Shown piece by piece: positions 1 to 8,386 of a DNA stretch of 64,000 nucleotides. The position numbers were made by a program, and so were the translations under genes. The stretch's first letter is position 1. Each line of letters starts with the position of its first letter. The DNA is taken from the NCBI RefSeq assembly GCF_030818485.1, contig NZ_JAUTAJ010000004.1, forward strand, positions 2,699,501 to 2,763,500. Direction: 5' to 3'. The notes under the pieces were generated by a model. The model had not been told where the DNA came from, made no database searches, and saw nothing but the letters and a program-made list of their open reading frames with translations. This DNA is from Pseudoroseomonas cervicalis (GTDB taxonomy: Bacteria > Pseudomonadota > Alphaproteobacteria > Acetobacterales > Acetobacteraceae).

Positions 1-23
1 CTGGGGAGGCGGAGCCTCCCCAG
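1..23. terminator. hairpin at the 3' side of gshA
   Basis: A perfect 10-bp inverted repeat (arms at 1-10 and 14-23, 3-nt loop) lies just past the stop codon of the minus-strand gshA gene. It fits an intrinsic terminator stem, but any U-tract for minus-strand transcription would be outside the window and cannot be checked. Confidence 0.5.
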
Positions 24-29
24 AAGCCG

Positions 30-1379
30 TCAGACCGCCGCTTCGGCAAAGATCTTCGACACATCGCCGCCCCAGGCCTCGCGGTAGCGGCGCAGCCAGT
101 GGTCCGCCTGGGTTTCGCCCGAGTCGAGGATGGCGTCGAGCGGGTCGAGATGGCGTTCCTCGCCCAGGCCGCGCGCCTTCAGCCCGTCGCGGGCGATGGC
201 CACGACGTCGCGGCCGAGGTCCCGCAGGGTGCGGCCCTGGAAGTCGGTGGTCAGCCCGCCTTCGGGCGCGGCGATGCGCAGCGCCTGCAGGCTGGCCACC
301 GGCCAGGGGCGGACCAGGGCGGCGGCGGCCTTCTGCGCCGAATCGTCATAGAGCAGCCCGGTCCAGAAGGCCGAGAGCGCGACCATCATCGCCGGGCTGC
401 CGGCATCGGCGCCGCGCATCTCCAGGAAGCGCTTCAGGCGGACATCGGTGAAGACGGTGGTGACGTGGTCGGCCCAGTCGCCCATCGTCGCCTCGATGCC
501 CGGATGGCCGGGCAGGCCGCGCGCCATGAACTGGCGGAAGGTCGAGCCGGTGGCGTCGATCCAGGCGCCGTCGCGCATGATGAAATACATCGGCACGTCG
601 AGCACATGCTGGGCGAAGCGCTCGAAGCCGAAGCCCTCCTCGAAGGCGACGGGGGGGATGCCGGTGCGGTCCGGGTCGGTCTCGGTCCAGACGCGGCCGC
701 GCAAGCTGCGCAGCCCGTTCGGCCGGCCCTCGCGGAAGGGGGAATTGGCGAAGAGGGCGGTGGCCAGCGGCTGCAGGGCGAGGGAGACGCGCAGCTTCTC
801 GACCATGTCGGCCTCGTCGCCGAAATCGAGGTTCACCTGCACGGTGCAGGTGCGCAGCATCATGTCGAGGCCCATGGCGCCGACGCGCGGCATGTATTGC
901 CGCATGATGGCGTAGCGGCCCTTCGGCATCCAGGGCATCGCCTCGCGCGTCGCCAGCGGGTGGAAGCCGAGCGGCGCGAAGCCGAGGCCCAGCGCGCCGG
1001 CGACCGCGCGGGTCTCCTCCAGATGCGCCGCCAGCTCGGCTTCGGTGCCGTGCAGATCGGGCAGCGGCGCGCCGGAGAGCTCGAACTGCCCGCCCGGCTC
1101 CAGGCTGATCGAGGCGCCGCCCTGCTTCAGCCCGATCGGGTTGCCGCGGTCCAGGATCGGCTCCCAGCCGCGCGCGGCCAGGCCCTCCAGCAGGGCGCGG
1201 ATGCCGCCCGGCTCATAGGGTGGCGGCAGGAGGTCGGCGTGGCGGAAGCCGAATTTCTCGTGCTCGGTGCCGATACGCCAATCGGCGCGGGGCTTGCTGC
1301 CCTGCGCGAACCACTCGGCCAGTTGCCGCACGGAATGGATCGGCGTGAGATCGGCCTCGCCGGGATTCGACATGGTCAC
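30..1379 (-). CDS. gshA: glutamate-cysteine ligase
   Basis: This 449-residue protein is the plant/alphaproteobacterial type of glutamate-cysteine ligase, which joins L-glutamate and L-cysteine with ATP in the first step of glutathione synthesis in the cytosol. The family is recognised from the N-terminal substrate segment RIGTEHEKFGF (about residues 36-46), the GNPIGLKQGGASISLEPGGQ stretch (about 79-98) and MLRTCTVQVNLDF (about 174-186). The length is normal for this class. It lies 57 bases downstream of rsmE on the same strand and is probably co-transcribed with it. The ATG at 1379 is the natural start. Confidence 0.93.
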   Translation of the reverse strand: MTMSNPGEADLTPIHSVRQLAEWFAQGSKPRADWRIGTEHEKFGFRHADLLPPPYEPGGIRALLEGLAARGWEPILDRGNPIGLKQGGASISLEPGGQFELSGAPLPDLHGTEAELAAHLEETRAVAGALGLGFAPLGFHPLATREAMPWMPKGRYAIMRQYMPRVGAMGLDMMLRTCTVQVNLDFGDEADMVEKLRVSLALQPLATALFANSPFREGRPNGLRSLRGRVWTETDPDRTGIPPVAFEEGFGFERFAQHVLDVPMYFIMRDGAWIDATGSTFRQFMARGLPGHPGIEATMGDWADHVTTVFTDVRLKRFLEMRGADAGSPAMMVALSAFWTGLLYDDSAQKAAAALVRPWPVASLQALRIAAPEGGLTTDFQGRTLRDLGRDVVAIARDGLKARGLGEERHLDPLDAILDSGETQADHWLRRYREAWGGDVSKIFAEAAV

Positions 1380-1436
1380 CTTCCGTGCGCCCGGGCCCGG
1401 GCAGGGCGCCCGGCGTGGCTGGGGGGAGAGTAAAGC

Positions 1437-2165
1437 TCAGGAGGGAGCGGCCCAGTCCCCCGCCAATGCCTGCAGCACGGCGAGTCCCGCGACCGCTGCC
1501 GTCTCCGCCCGCAGGATGCGCGGGCCGAGCGCAGCCGGTGAAACAAAGGGGCGCCGGCGCACCGCGTCAAGCTCCTGGTCCGTGAAACCCCCTTCGGGCC
1601 CGACCAGAAGCCCGAGCGGGGGTGCCTTGCCGGCCAGAACCACGCTCAGCGATGGTGCTTTGCCGCGCGCATCCCCCACCAGCAGCGGCGCGCCATCCCA
1701 GGCGTCGAGCGCCGCATGCAGGTCGAGCGGCGCGGCGATCTCGGGGATGTCCAGCCGCTCGCACTGCTCCGCCGCCTCGCGCGCGATGCTGGAGAGGCGC
1801 TCCAGATTGACCCGGCCGATGACGCAGCGGGCGGTGAAGACGGGGCGGATGCTGCGCACGCCGAGCTCGGTCGCCTTCTCGACGATCCAGTCCATGGCGT
1901 CGCGCTTCACCGGGGCCAGCAGCAGGCGGAGATCGGGGCCGGAGCGCTGCGGGCGCAGCCGCGATTCGGGGCGGAACTGCACGCGGTCCTTGCGCAGGGT
2001 GGCGATGGAGGCCTGCCATTCCCCGTCGCGGCCGTTGAACAGGTGGACCGGGTCGCCCTCCTTCCGGCGCATCACCTGGCCGAGGTAATGGCCCTGGCCG
2101 GGCTCGCCCGGGATCTCGGCCCCCTCGGCCAGATCGGCCGCGACATGCAGGCGTGGGATGGACAT
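1437..2165 (-). CDS. rsmE: 16S rRNA (uracil-1498-N3)-methyltransferase
   Basis: RsmE is a SPOUT-class methyltransferase that uses SAM to methylate U1498 of 16S rRNA. The C-terminal knot shows the family signatures LLVGPEGGFT and LGPRILRAETAA, and the N-terminal PUA-like part contains GHYLGQVMRRKEGD. I chose the ATG at 2165 (protein beginning MSIPRLHVAADL, 242 residues), because the homologous sequence starts there; an in-frame ATG at 2207 would add 14 non-conserved residues. The start codon overlaps the start region of the divergent ubiA gene, so each promoter must lie inside the other's coding region. Confidence 0.93.
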   Translation of the reverse strand: MSIPRLHVAADLAEGAEIPGEPGQGHYLGQVMRRKEGDPVHLFNGRDGEWQASIATLRKDRVQFRPESRLRPQRSGPDLRLLLAPVKRDAMDWIVEKATELGVRSIRPVFTARCVIGRVNLERLSSIAREAAEQCERLDIPEIAAPLDLHAALDAWDGAPLLVGDARGKAPSLSVVLAGKAPPLGLLVGPEGGFTDQELDAVRRRPFVSPAALGPRILRAETAAVAGLAVLQALAGDWAAPS

Positions 2166-3093
2166 GGCACACTCCGGCGAGGCTAATGGGCGCGTGATTC
2201 CGCACACCGATATCCGCGCGCTCGGCTGGGTCGCGCAACTCCCCCCCGGCGCACGGCCCTATGCGCTGCTGATGCGGCTGGACCGGCCGATCGGCTCCTG
2301 GCTGCTCTTCCTGCCCGGGCTCTGGGCCTTCGCCATGGCCGCACCCAGCTGGGGCACCGGGCTGTGGCTGGCGCTGCTGTTCGCCATCGGCTCGGTGGTG
2401 ATGCGCGGCGCGGGCTGCGTGGTGAACGACCTCTGGGACCGCGACCTGGACCGGCAGGTGACGCGCACGGCGGGGCGGCCGCTGGCCTCGGGCGCGGTGC
2501 GGCCGCGCCAGGCGCTGGCCTTCCTGGCGCTGCTGCTGGCGATCGGCCTAGCCATCCTGCTGCAGCTGAACCCGTTCTGCTGGCTGCTCGGCGTGGTGTC
2601 GCTGGTGCCCGTGGCGCTGTATCCGCTGGCCAAGCGGGTCACCGATTTCCCGCAGGCGGTGCTGGGGCTGACCTTCTCCTGGGCGGCGCCGATGGGCTAT
2701 GCGGCGGCGACCGGCCGGCTGGATGCGCCGGGGCTGCTGCTCTACGCCGCGGCCTTCCTGTGGATCCTCGGCTACGACACGATCTACGCCCATCAGGACC
2801 GCGAGGATGACGCGCTGGTCGGCATCCGCAGCACGGCGCGCTTCTTCGCCGAGCGCACGCGGACCGCGCTGATCGTCTTCTATGGCGGCATGCTGGCGCT
2901 GCTGCTGGCGGCCGGCGCCATGGCCGGCATGGGCTGGCTGTTCTATCCCGCGCTGCTGCCGGCGGCGCTGCTGCTGCTGCGGCAGATCCGCGCCCTTGAC
3001 ATCCACGACCCCGCCCTTTGCCTGGCGCTGTTCCGCAGCAACCGCGAGGCCGGGCTGCTGGTCGCCCTCGCCTTCCTGGCGGGCCGGCTGTGA
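2158..3093 (+). CDS. ubiA: 4-hydroxybenzoate octaprenyltransferase
   Basis: UbiA is an integral membrane prenyltransferase that attaches the polyprenyl tail to 4-hydroxybenzoate in ubiquinone synthesis. Both aspartate-rich motifs are visible: NDLWDRDLDRQV (about residues 88-99) and YAHQDREDD (about 206-214), which bind Mg-diphosphate. Eight or nine hydrophobic segments surround them. The length of about 311 residues is normal. The start is uncertain: ATG at 2158 or 2164, or GTG at 2194, are all in frame and conservation begins near HTDIRALGW. The 3' end overlaps the GTG start of the next gene. Confidence 0.93.
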   Translation: MDMAHSGEANGRVIPHTDIRALGWVAQLPPGARPYALLMRLDRPIGSWLLFLPGLWAFAMAAPSWGTGLWLALLFAIGSVVMRGAGCVVNDLWDRDLDRQVTRTAGRPLASGAVRPRQALAFLALLLAIGLAILLQLNPFCWLLGVVSLVPVALYPLAKRVTDFPQAVLGLTFSWAAPMGYAAATGRLDAPGLLLYAAAFLWILGYDTIYAHQDREDDALVGIRSTARFFAERTRTALIVFYGGMLALLLAAGAMAGMGWLFYPALLPAALLLLRQIRALDIHDPALCLALFRSNREAGLLVALAFLAGRL

Positions 3094-3737
3094 GGCCGGA
3101 CGCCGCCGGCTTCATCACCGCCCATACCGCCCTGGCCCGCCCGGCCCTGGTGCCGGAGGTCGAGCTGTACCTGGCCACCGAGATCACGCCGATCTGGCAG
3201 GCCAGCGAGGAGTGGCTGACCGAGAAGAACATCGAGCCGCCCTTCTGGGCCTTCGCCTGGCCGGGCAGCCAGGTGCTGGCGCGCATGATCCTGGATGGCG
3301 GGATCGATGTCGCGGGGCGGCGGGTGCTGGATTTCGCCGCCGGCGGCGGGCTCGCCGCCATCGCCGCCGCGCGGGCCGGCGCGGCCCTGGTGGAGGCGGC
3401 CGAGATCGACCCGCTGGCCATCGCCGCCATCGCGCTGAATGCCGGCCACAATGGCGTCGCGGTGCAGGCGGCGGTGGGCGATGTGGTGGGCGCGCCACGG
3501 CGCTGGGACACGGTGCTGGCCGGCGATGTCTGCTACGAGGCGCCGATGACCGGCCATATCATGCCCTGGCTGCGCCGCCTGGCGGCCGACGGGGCGGAGG
3601 TGCTGCTGGCCGATCCCGGCCGCGCCTATCTGCCGAAGCAGGGGCTGCGGGAGATCGGCCGCCACAGCGTGCCGGTGACGCGCGAGCTGGAGGACCGCGA
3701 GGAGCGCGTCGTCACCATTTTCCGGGTCGGCGCCTGA
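3090..3737 (+). CDS. class I SAM-dependent methyltransferase, COG3897 type
   Basis: The 215-residue protein is a Rossmann-fold methyltransferase with the SAM-binding motif VLDFAAGGGLAAIAAARAGA followed by AAEIDPLAIAAIALNAGHN. It resembles COG3897 proteins, annotated as nicotinamide N-methylase-like and related to the lysine methyltransferases that modify the ETF beta subunit. The substrate cannot be read from sequence; ETF is an inference that would suit an organism with the acyl-CoA dehydrogenases encoded downstream. The GTG at 3090 is preferred because its GTGA overlaps the ubiA stop (3091-3093). The upstream in-frame ATG at 3018 lies inside ubiA. Confidence 0.8.
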   Translation: MRPDAAGFITAHTALARPALVPEVELYLATEITPIWQASEEWLTEKNIEPPFWAFAWPGSQVLARMILDGGIDVAGRRVLDFAAGGGLAAIAAARAGAALVEAAEIDPLAIAAIALNAGHNGVAVQAAVGDVVGAPRRWDTVLAGDVCYEAPMTGHIMPWLRRLAADGAEVLLADPGRAYLPKQGLREIGRHSVPVTRELEDREERVVTIFRVGA

Positions 3738-3745
3738 AACGACAA

Positions 3746-3775
3746 CATCCGGAAGGGGTCTCCCCCTTCCGGATG
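3746..3775. terminator. intergenic hairpin after the methyltransferase gene
   Basis: A perfect 13-bp stem (arms 3746-3758 and 3763-3775) closes a 4-base loop between two convergent genes. There is no strong U-tract on either side, so it may work as a bidirectional terminator or as an mRNA 3' end stabiliser. Confidence 0.6.
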
Positions 3776-3810
3776 CTGTTGCGGCGATGCCGGGCCTGCG
3801 CCGCCCGGCG

Positions 3811-3850
3811 GGCGGCCCAGGGGGCGGCCCAGGGGGCGGCCAGGGGGCGG
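3811..3850. repeat. 12-nt tandem repeat
   Basis: Three near-identical units of GGCGGCCCAGGG (3811-3822, 3823-3834, and 3835-3845 with one base missing) plus a partial fourth sit between the hairpin and the stop of the next minus-strand gene. It looks like simple slippage DNA. Confidence 0.7.
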
Positions 3851-3856
3851 AAAGAC

Positions 3857-4642
3857 TCAGGCCTGCAGCGCGGCGCGCTCCTCCGGCGTCAGGTCGACCC
3901 AGCGCAGCTTCTCGTCCAGCGGGAACAGCATCGGCACCTGGCCCGGGGGCGGCTCGGCCGGGGTGACGGCCAGCACATGCTCGCCATCCAGGAAGAAGGG
4001 GCGCGACTTGGCCGGCACCGCCCAGGCATGCGCCTGGCCGGCGGGGTCGGCCACGACCCATTTCACGCCGCCCGCCTCCAGCAGCCGCGCCGGCACCGGG
4101 CGCATGCGCTTATGCGCGAACTGGTCGTGGATGCGGCGGCGCAGCGCGGCATTGCTGAACCACTGCTTCACGCCGGCGAAGACACTGGCGACACCGAGCA
4201 GCAGCAGCGCCAGGGCGCAGATCACGCGGTTCCACAGCATGCGCATGCCGAGCTCGGTGGAGAGCAGCTCGGGGTTGCCCGGATCGTAGAGCACGCCGCT
4301 GCTGTAGTCGCCGCTGTGGACATCGAGGAACAGGTAATGCGCGCGGTTCTCGACCCGCGTCATGCCGTCCGGCCGCGCCGTGATGGTGACATCGCAGGTG
4401 ACGAGGAACAGCTTGCTGCGGCAGCGGCCATCCTCGATCCGCCCGCTGGCGGCGGGCTGCCCGCTGCTGCGCAGGGCGAAATCCGTGGACAGGCTGGGGC
4501 CCAGCCACATCGCCACCAGCACCCAGATGCCGATGCCGATGACAATTCCCAGCACGAGGCCGAGCATGGAGCGCACAGCGGAGACCGGCGGATGGACCGT
4601 CAGCGGCCGCTCGGGGAAGGGGATCGAGGATGGGGTCGTCAT
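3857..4642 (-). CDS. hypothetical protein with two membrane segments
   Basis: I do not recognise this 261-residue protein. It has a hydrophobic segment near residues 26-47 (LGLVLGIVIGIGIWVLVAMW), a polar stretch of about 90 residues with a cysteine pair (CRSKLFLVTC), a second hydrophobic segment near 138-157 (VICALALLLLGVASVFAGV), and a soluble C-terminal domain rich in short beta-like strands. The topology suggests an inner-membrane protein with an extracytoplasmic loop of the DUF3592 kind, but that is a guess. The gene stands alone and converges on the methyltransferase gene. Codon use is like its neighbours. Confidence 0.7.
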   Translation of the reverse strand: MTTPSSIPFPERPLTVHPPVSAVRSMLGLVLGIVIGIGIWVLVAMWLGPSLSTDFALRSSGQPAASGRIEDGRCRSKLFLVTCDVTITARPDGMTRVENRAHYLFLDVHSGDYSSGVLYDPGNPELLSTELGMRMLWNRVICALALLLLGVASVFAGVKQWFSNAALRRRIHDQFAHKRMRPVPARLLEAGGVKWVVADPAGQAHAWAVPAKSRPFFLDGEHVLAVTPAEPPPGQVPMLFPLDEKLRWVDLTPEERAALQA

Positions 4643-4805
4643 GGCCCCTCACCTAGTCCCGCCGCCGAAGACGCGAAACGGCCCCGCCCGCGGCTTCACC
4701 GGGACGTGTAACGCTCTGTAAATCTCTCACGCGTTCGTGTCAGGCACAGCGGTGTTGCCGAACCGAACCGACCGGGCGCGGCACCGCCACGCCCGGTTCT
4801 ATGGC

Positions 4806-5960
4806 TCAGGCCGCGCTGGGCAGGCCGCCGGCCTCGGCCACCAGCCGCACATGCTGGTCGGTCTCGCCGAACTGGCCGATCAGCATGGTCAGCCGCTTGA
4901 AATAGTGGCCGGCCTTGTACTCCATGGTCATGGCGATGCCGCCATGCAGCTGGATCGCCTCCTTGCCCACCAGCTCGGCCGAGCGGTTGACCAGCGCCTT
5001 GGCCGCCGCGATGGCCGGGCGGCGCACCGCCGGGTCCGGATGCTCGGCCATCATCGCCGCATACATCGCCATGGAGCGCGCCTGCTCCAGCGCCACCAGC
5101 ATGTCGGCGGCGCGGTGCTGCACCGCCTGGAAGCTGCCGATGGTGGTGCCGAACTGTTTTCTCTGTTTCAGGTAGTCCAGCGTCAGCTCGTGCAGCGCCT
5201 CCATGGCGCCGACGGCCTCGGCGCAGAGGGCGGCCAGCGCGATGTCCACCACCCGCTCCATCAGCGCCAGACCCTGGCCCTCCGCGCCCAGCAGGGCCTC
5301 GGCCGGCAGGGTGGTGCCCTCCAGCAGGATCTCGGCGGCGCGCAGCCCGTCCTGGGTGGCGTAGCCGCGGCGGCTGATGCCCGGCGCATCGGCCGGCACC
5401 ACGAACAAAGAGATGCCGTCGCGGTCGCGCCGGCCGCCGGCGCTGCGGGCGGAGACGATCAGATGCGTGGCGCTGTCGCCATGCAGCACCAGGCTCTTGG
5501 CGCCATCCAGCACCCAGCCCTCGGCGGTGCGGCGGGCGGTGGTGGCGACGTCGTGCAGGTCGTTGCGCGACTGGCGCTCGATCTGCGCGAAGGCCAGGGT
5601 GGCGCTGCCCTCGACCAGCGCCGGGATCAGCGCCTCGCGCTGCGCCTCGCTGCCACCCAGCCGCAGGAAGCCGCCGCCGAGCACGACGCTGGCCAGGTAG
5701 GGCTCGAGCGCCAGGCCGCGGCCCAGCGCCTCCATGACGATCATCGTCTCGACGGGGCCGCCGCCGAAGCCGCCCTGCTCCTCGGTGAAAGGCAGGCCGA
5801 GCAGGCCGAGCTCGGCATATTGCGACCAGAGCGCCGGGCTGTAGCCCTTCGCATCCTCCTGGTGGTGCTTGCGCTTCTCGAAATCGCCGTAGGAATCGGC
5901 GATCAGCCTGTCCACGCTGTCCTTGAGCAGGCGCTGTTCCTCGGTCAGGTCGAAATCCAT
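4806..5960 (-). CDS. pimD: acyl-CoA dehydrogenase, small (PimD-like) subunit
   Basis: This 384-residue flavoprotein belongs to the acyl-CoA dehydrogenase family and is the last gene of the beta-oxidation operon. The family is shown by the N-terminal helical domain ([19 protein letters not shown]), the C-terminal RKQFGTTIGSFQAVQHRAAD segment and the HGGIAMTMEY motif. Together with the preceding gene it matches the paired dehydrogenase subunits of pimeloyl-CoA degradation. The ATG at 5960 follows AGGAGA. The start codon lies inside the 3' end of the upstream gene, apparently because that gene lost its normal stop codon. Confidence 0.82.
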   Translation of the reverse strand: MDFDLTEEQRLLKDSVDRLIADSYGDFEKRKHHQEDAKGYSPALWSQYAELGLLGLPFTEEQGGFGGGPVETMIVMEALGRGLALEPYLASVVLGGGFLRLGGSEAQREALIPALVEGSATLAFAQIERQSRNDLHDVATTARRTAEGWVLDGAKSLVLHGDSATHLIVSARSAGGRRDRDGISLFVVPADAPGISRRGYATQDGLRAAEILLEGTTLPAEALLGAEGQGLALMERVVDIALAALCAEAVGAMEALHELTLDYLKQRKQFGTTIGSFQAVQHRAADMLVALEQARSMAMYAAMMAEHPDPAVRRPAIAAAKALVNRSAELVGKEAIQLHGGIAMTMEYKAGHYFKRLTMLIGQFGETDQHVRLVAEAGGLPSAA

Positions 5961-7195
5961 GGCTGTCTCCTGTGACAGAAGGGTGGGAGGGGGCGGCGCC
6001 CCCTCACAGAGCCGAGGAAGGCCTTGGCGATGATGTTGCGCTGGATCTCGTTCGAGCCGCCGTAGATCGAGACCTTGCGGTAGTTGAAGAATTGCGGCGC
6101 GACGCCTTCCGCCCAGTCGGGGCCGACCGGCGGCTCGTTGTGCGAGTGCGACGGCATGGCGGCGGCATAGGGGCCGGCGACGGTCAGCATCAGCTCGGTC
6201 GCCATCTGCTGCAGCTCGGAACCCTTGATCTTCAGGATCGAGGAATTGGGGTCCGGCTTGTCCGAGGCTCGGTGCTTCTGCGCGGCGACGACGCGCATCT
6301 GGGTGATCTCCAGCGCCTTCATCTCGATCTCGGCGATGGCGACGCGGCGGCGGAAATCGGCGTCGTCCCACAGCGTGCCGTCGCCGGAGGGCGTCTCCTG
6401 CGCGCGGCTCTTGATCATCGCCAGCCGCTCCTTGGAGAAGCCGATACGGGCGATGTTGCTGCGCTCGTTGGAGAGCAGGAACTTGGCGTAGTCCCAGCCC
6501 TTGTTCTCCTCGCCGACCAGGTTCTCGGCCGGCACCTTCACCTCGTCGAAGAAGACCTCGTTCACCTCATGCGCGCCGTCGATGGTGATGATCGGGCGCA
6601 CGGTGATGCCGGGCGTCTTCATGTCGACCAGCAGGAAGGAGATGCCCTGCTGCTTCTTGGCGGCCGGATCGGTACGAACCAGAAGAAAAATCCAGTCGGC
6701 ATACTGGCCGAGGGTGGTCCAGGTCTTCTGGCCATTGACCACATAGTGGTCGCCCTCGCGCTTCGCGCTGGTCTTCAGGCTGGCGAGGTCCGAGCCGGCG
6801 CCGGGCTCGGAGAAGCCCTGCGCCCACCAGATGTCGAGGCTCGCCGTCTTCGGCAGGAATTTTTCTTTCTGTTCCTGGCTGCCAAAATTGGCGATCACCG
6901 GGCCGACCATGGCGACGTTGAAGGAGAGCGGCATCGGCACCGCGTTGGCCAGCACCTCCTCATTGTAGATGTAGCGCTGGACGGGCGACCAATCCTTGCC
7001 GCCCCATTCCACCGGCCAGTTCGGCGTGGCCAGCCCTTCCGCATGCAGGATGCGGTGCGACTGCGCGATCTCGTCGCGCGTCAGATGGTGGCCGTCGCTG
7101 ATCTTCTTGCGAATTTCGGCCGGAATCTTCGAGCGGAAGATCGTCCGCAGCTCGTCGCGGAAGGCGATTTCCTCGGGCGTGTAGCGCAGATCCAT
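5945..7195 (-). CDS. pimC: acyl-CoA dehydrogenase, large (PimC-like) subunit
   Basis: This is the second acyl-CoA dehydrogenase of the operon, 416 residues. It shows the flavin-binding motif [16 protein letters not shown], the segment NGQKTWTT and the C-terminal [20 protein letters not shown]. In relatives the protein normally ends directly after this as GL-stop. Here the frame reads GSVRGRR and runs about 18 extra residues into the start of pimD, which looks like a one-base insertion at the original stop (near 6005-6010). The tail is unlikely to destroy the fold, but may affect pairing or translation of pimD. Confidence 0.85.
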   Translation of the reverse strand: MDLRYTPEEIAFRDELRTIFRSKIPAEIRKKISDGHHLTRDEIAQSHRILHAEGLATPNWPVEWGGKDWSPVQRYIYNEEVLANAVPMPLSFNVAMVGPVIANFGSQEQKEKFLPKTASLDIWWAQGFSEPGAGSDLASLKTSAKREGDHYVVNGQKTWTTLGQYADWIFLLVRTDPAAKKQQGISFLLVDMKTPGITVRPIITIDGAHEVNEVFFDEVKVPAENLVGEENKGWDYAKFLLSNERSNIARIGFSKERLAMIKSRAQETPSGDGTLWDDADFRRRVAIAEIEMKALEITQMRVVAAQKHRASDKPDPNSSILKIKGSELQQMATELMLTVAGPYAAAMPSHSHNEPPVGPDWAEGVAPQFFNYRKVSIYGGSNEIQRNIIAKAFLGSVRGRRPLPPFCHRRQPWIST

Positions 7196-7207
7196 GGCGA
7201 TGCCTCC

Positions 7208-8386
7208 TCAGACGATCTCGAACAGCCCGGCGGCGCCCATGCCGGTGGCGACGCACATGGTGACGATGGCGCGCTTGGCGCCACGCCGCTTGCCCTCCAG
7301 CAGCGCGTGGCCGACCAGCCGCGCGCCGCTCATGCCGAAGGGATGGCCGATGGAGATGGCGCCGCCATTGACGTTCAGCTTCTCCTGCGGGATACCGAGC
7401 TGGTCGCGGCAATAGATCGACTGCGAGGCGAAGGCCTCGTTCAGCTCCCACAGATCGATGTCGGCGACCGTCAGGCCCTGGCGCTTGAGCAGGCGCGGCA
7501 CGGCGAAGACCGGGCCGATGCCCATCTCCTCCGGCTCGCAGGCGGCGCTGGCGAAGCCGCGGAAGATGCCGAGCGGCTTGAGGCCGCGCCGCGCCGCTTC
7601 CTCGGCCGACATCACCACGCAGGCGCTGGCGCCGTCGGAGAGCTGGCTGGCATTGCCGGCGGTGATGAATTTTCCCTCGTGGACGGGCTTCAGCTTCGCC
7701 AGGCCCTCCAGCGTGGTGTCGGGGCGGTTGCCCTCGTCGCGGTCAAAGATCTTCTTCTGTTTGGTGACCTCGCCGGTCGCCTTGTCGGTGACGGCGTAGG
7801 TCACCTCCATCGGCGCGATCTCATTGTCGAACAGCCCGGCCTGCTGCGCGGCGGCGGTGCGCTGCTGGCTGAGCAGCGCGAACTCGTCCTGCGCCTCGCG
7901 CGAGATCTTGTAGCGCTCGGCCACCAGATCGGCGGTCTCGATCATGCTGTCATAGAGATGCGGGCGATGCTCGGCGAGCCAAGGGTTGCGCGAGGCGGCG
8001 CGGTCCACCTTCGGCACCGTCAGGCTGATCGATTCCAGCCCGCCGGCCACGGCGACATCCACGCCATCCACCATCACGCGGCGCGCCGCGCTGGCGATGG
8101 CATCGAGCCCCGAGGCGCAGAAGCGGCTGACCACCATGGCCGCCACCTCCACCGGCAGGCCGGCGCGCAGCAGCCCGGCGCGGGCGATGTTGCCGCCCGT
8201 GGCGCCCTCGGGGTAGCCGACGCCCATGGTCACTTCCTCGACCTCGCGCCCCTCCACCCCGGCGCGGGAGAGGGCGTGGGTGATGGCGTGCGCCGCCATC
8301 TCCGCGCCATGGGTGATGTTCAGGCTGCCCCGCGCGGCCCGGCCGATCGGCGTACGGGCGGTGGAGACGATGACGGCTTCCCTCAT
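7208..8386 (-). CDS. pimB: acetyl-CoA acyltransferase (thiolase)
   Basis: The 392-residue thiolase cleaves 3-ketoacyl-CoA with CoA as the last step of each beta-oxidation round. The catalytic residues are visible: Cys90 in [10 protein letters not shown], His348 in [11 protein letters not shown] and Cys378 in [17 protein letters not shown] and the [10 protein letters not shown] loop are also present. The ATG at 8386 forms a 4-base ATGA overlap with the stop of the CoA ligase upstream, which implies translational coupling. Its place between ligase and dehydrogenases matches pimB in the Rhodopseudomonas pim operon. Confidence 0.88.
   Translation of the reverse strand: MREAVIVSTARTPIGRAARGSLNITHGAEMAAHAITHALSRAGVEGREVEEVTMGVGYPEGATGGNIARAGLLRAGLPVEVAAMVVSRFCASGLDAIASAARRVMVDGVDVAVAGGLESISLTVPKVDRAASRNPWLAEHRPHLYDSMIETADLVAERYKISREAQDEFALLSQQRTAAAQQAGLFDNEIAPMEVTYAVTDKATGEVTKQKKIFDRDEGNRPDTTLEGLAKLKPVHEGKFITAGNASQLSDGASACVVMSAEEAARRGLKPLGIFRGFASAACEPEEMGIGPVFAVPRLLKRQGLTVADIDLWELNEAFASQSIYCRDQLGIPQEKLNVNGGAISIGHPFGMSGARLVGHALLEGKRRGAKRAIVTMCVATGMGAAGLFEIV

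Noticed and set aside
3811..3850. CRISPR-like array
   Set aside because: The short GC-rich units are directly adjacent with no spacers; this is simple tandem repetition. No other spaced direct repeats were found in the window.
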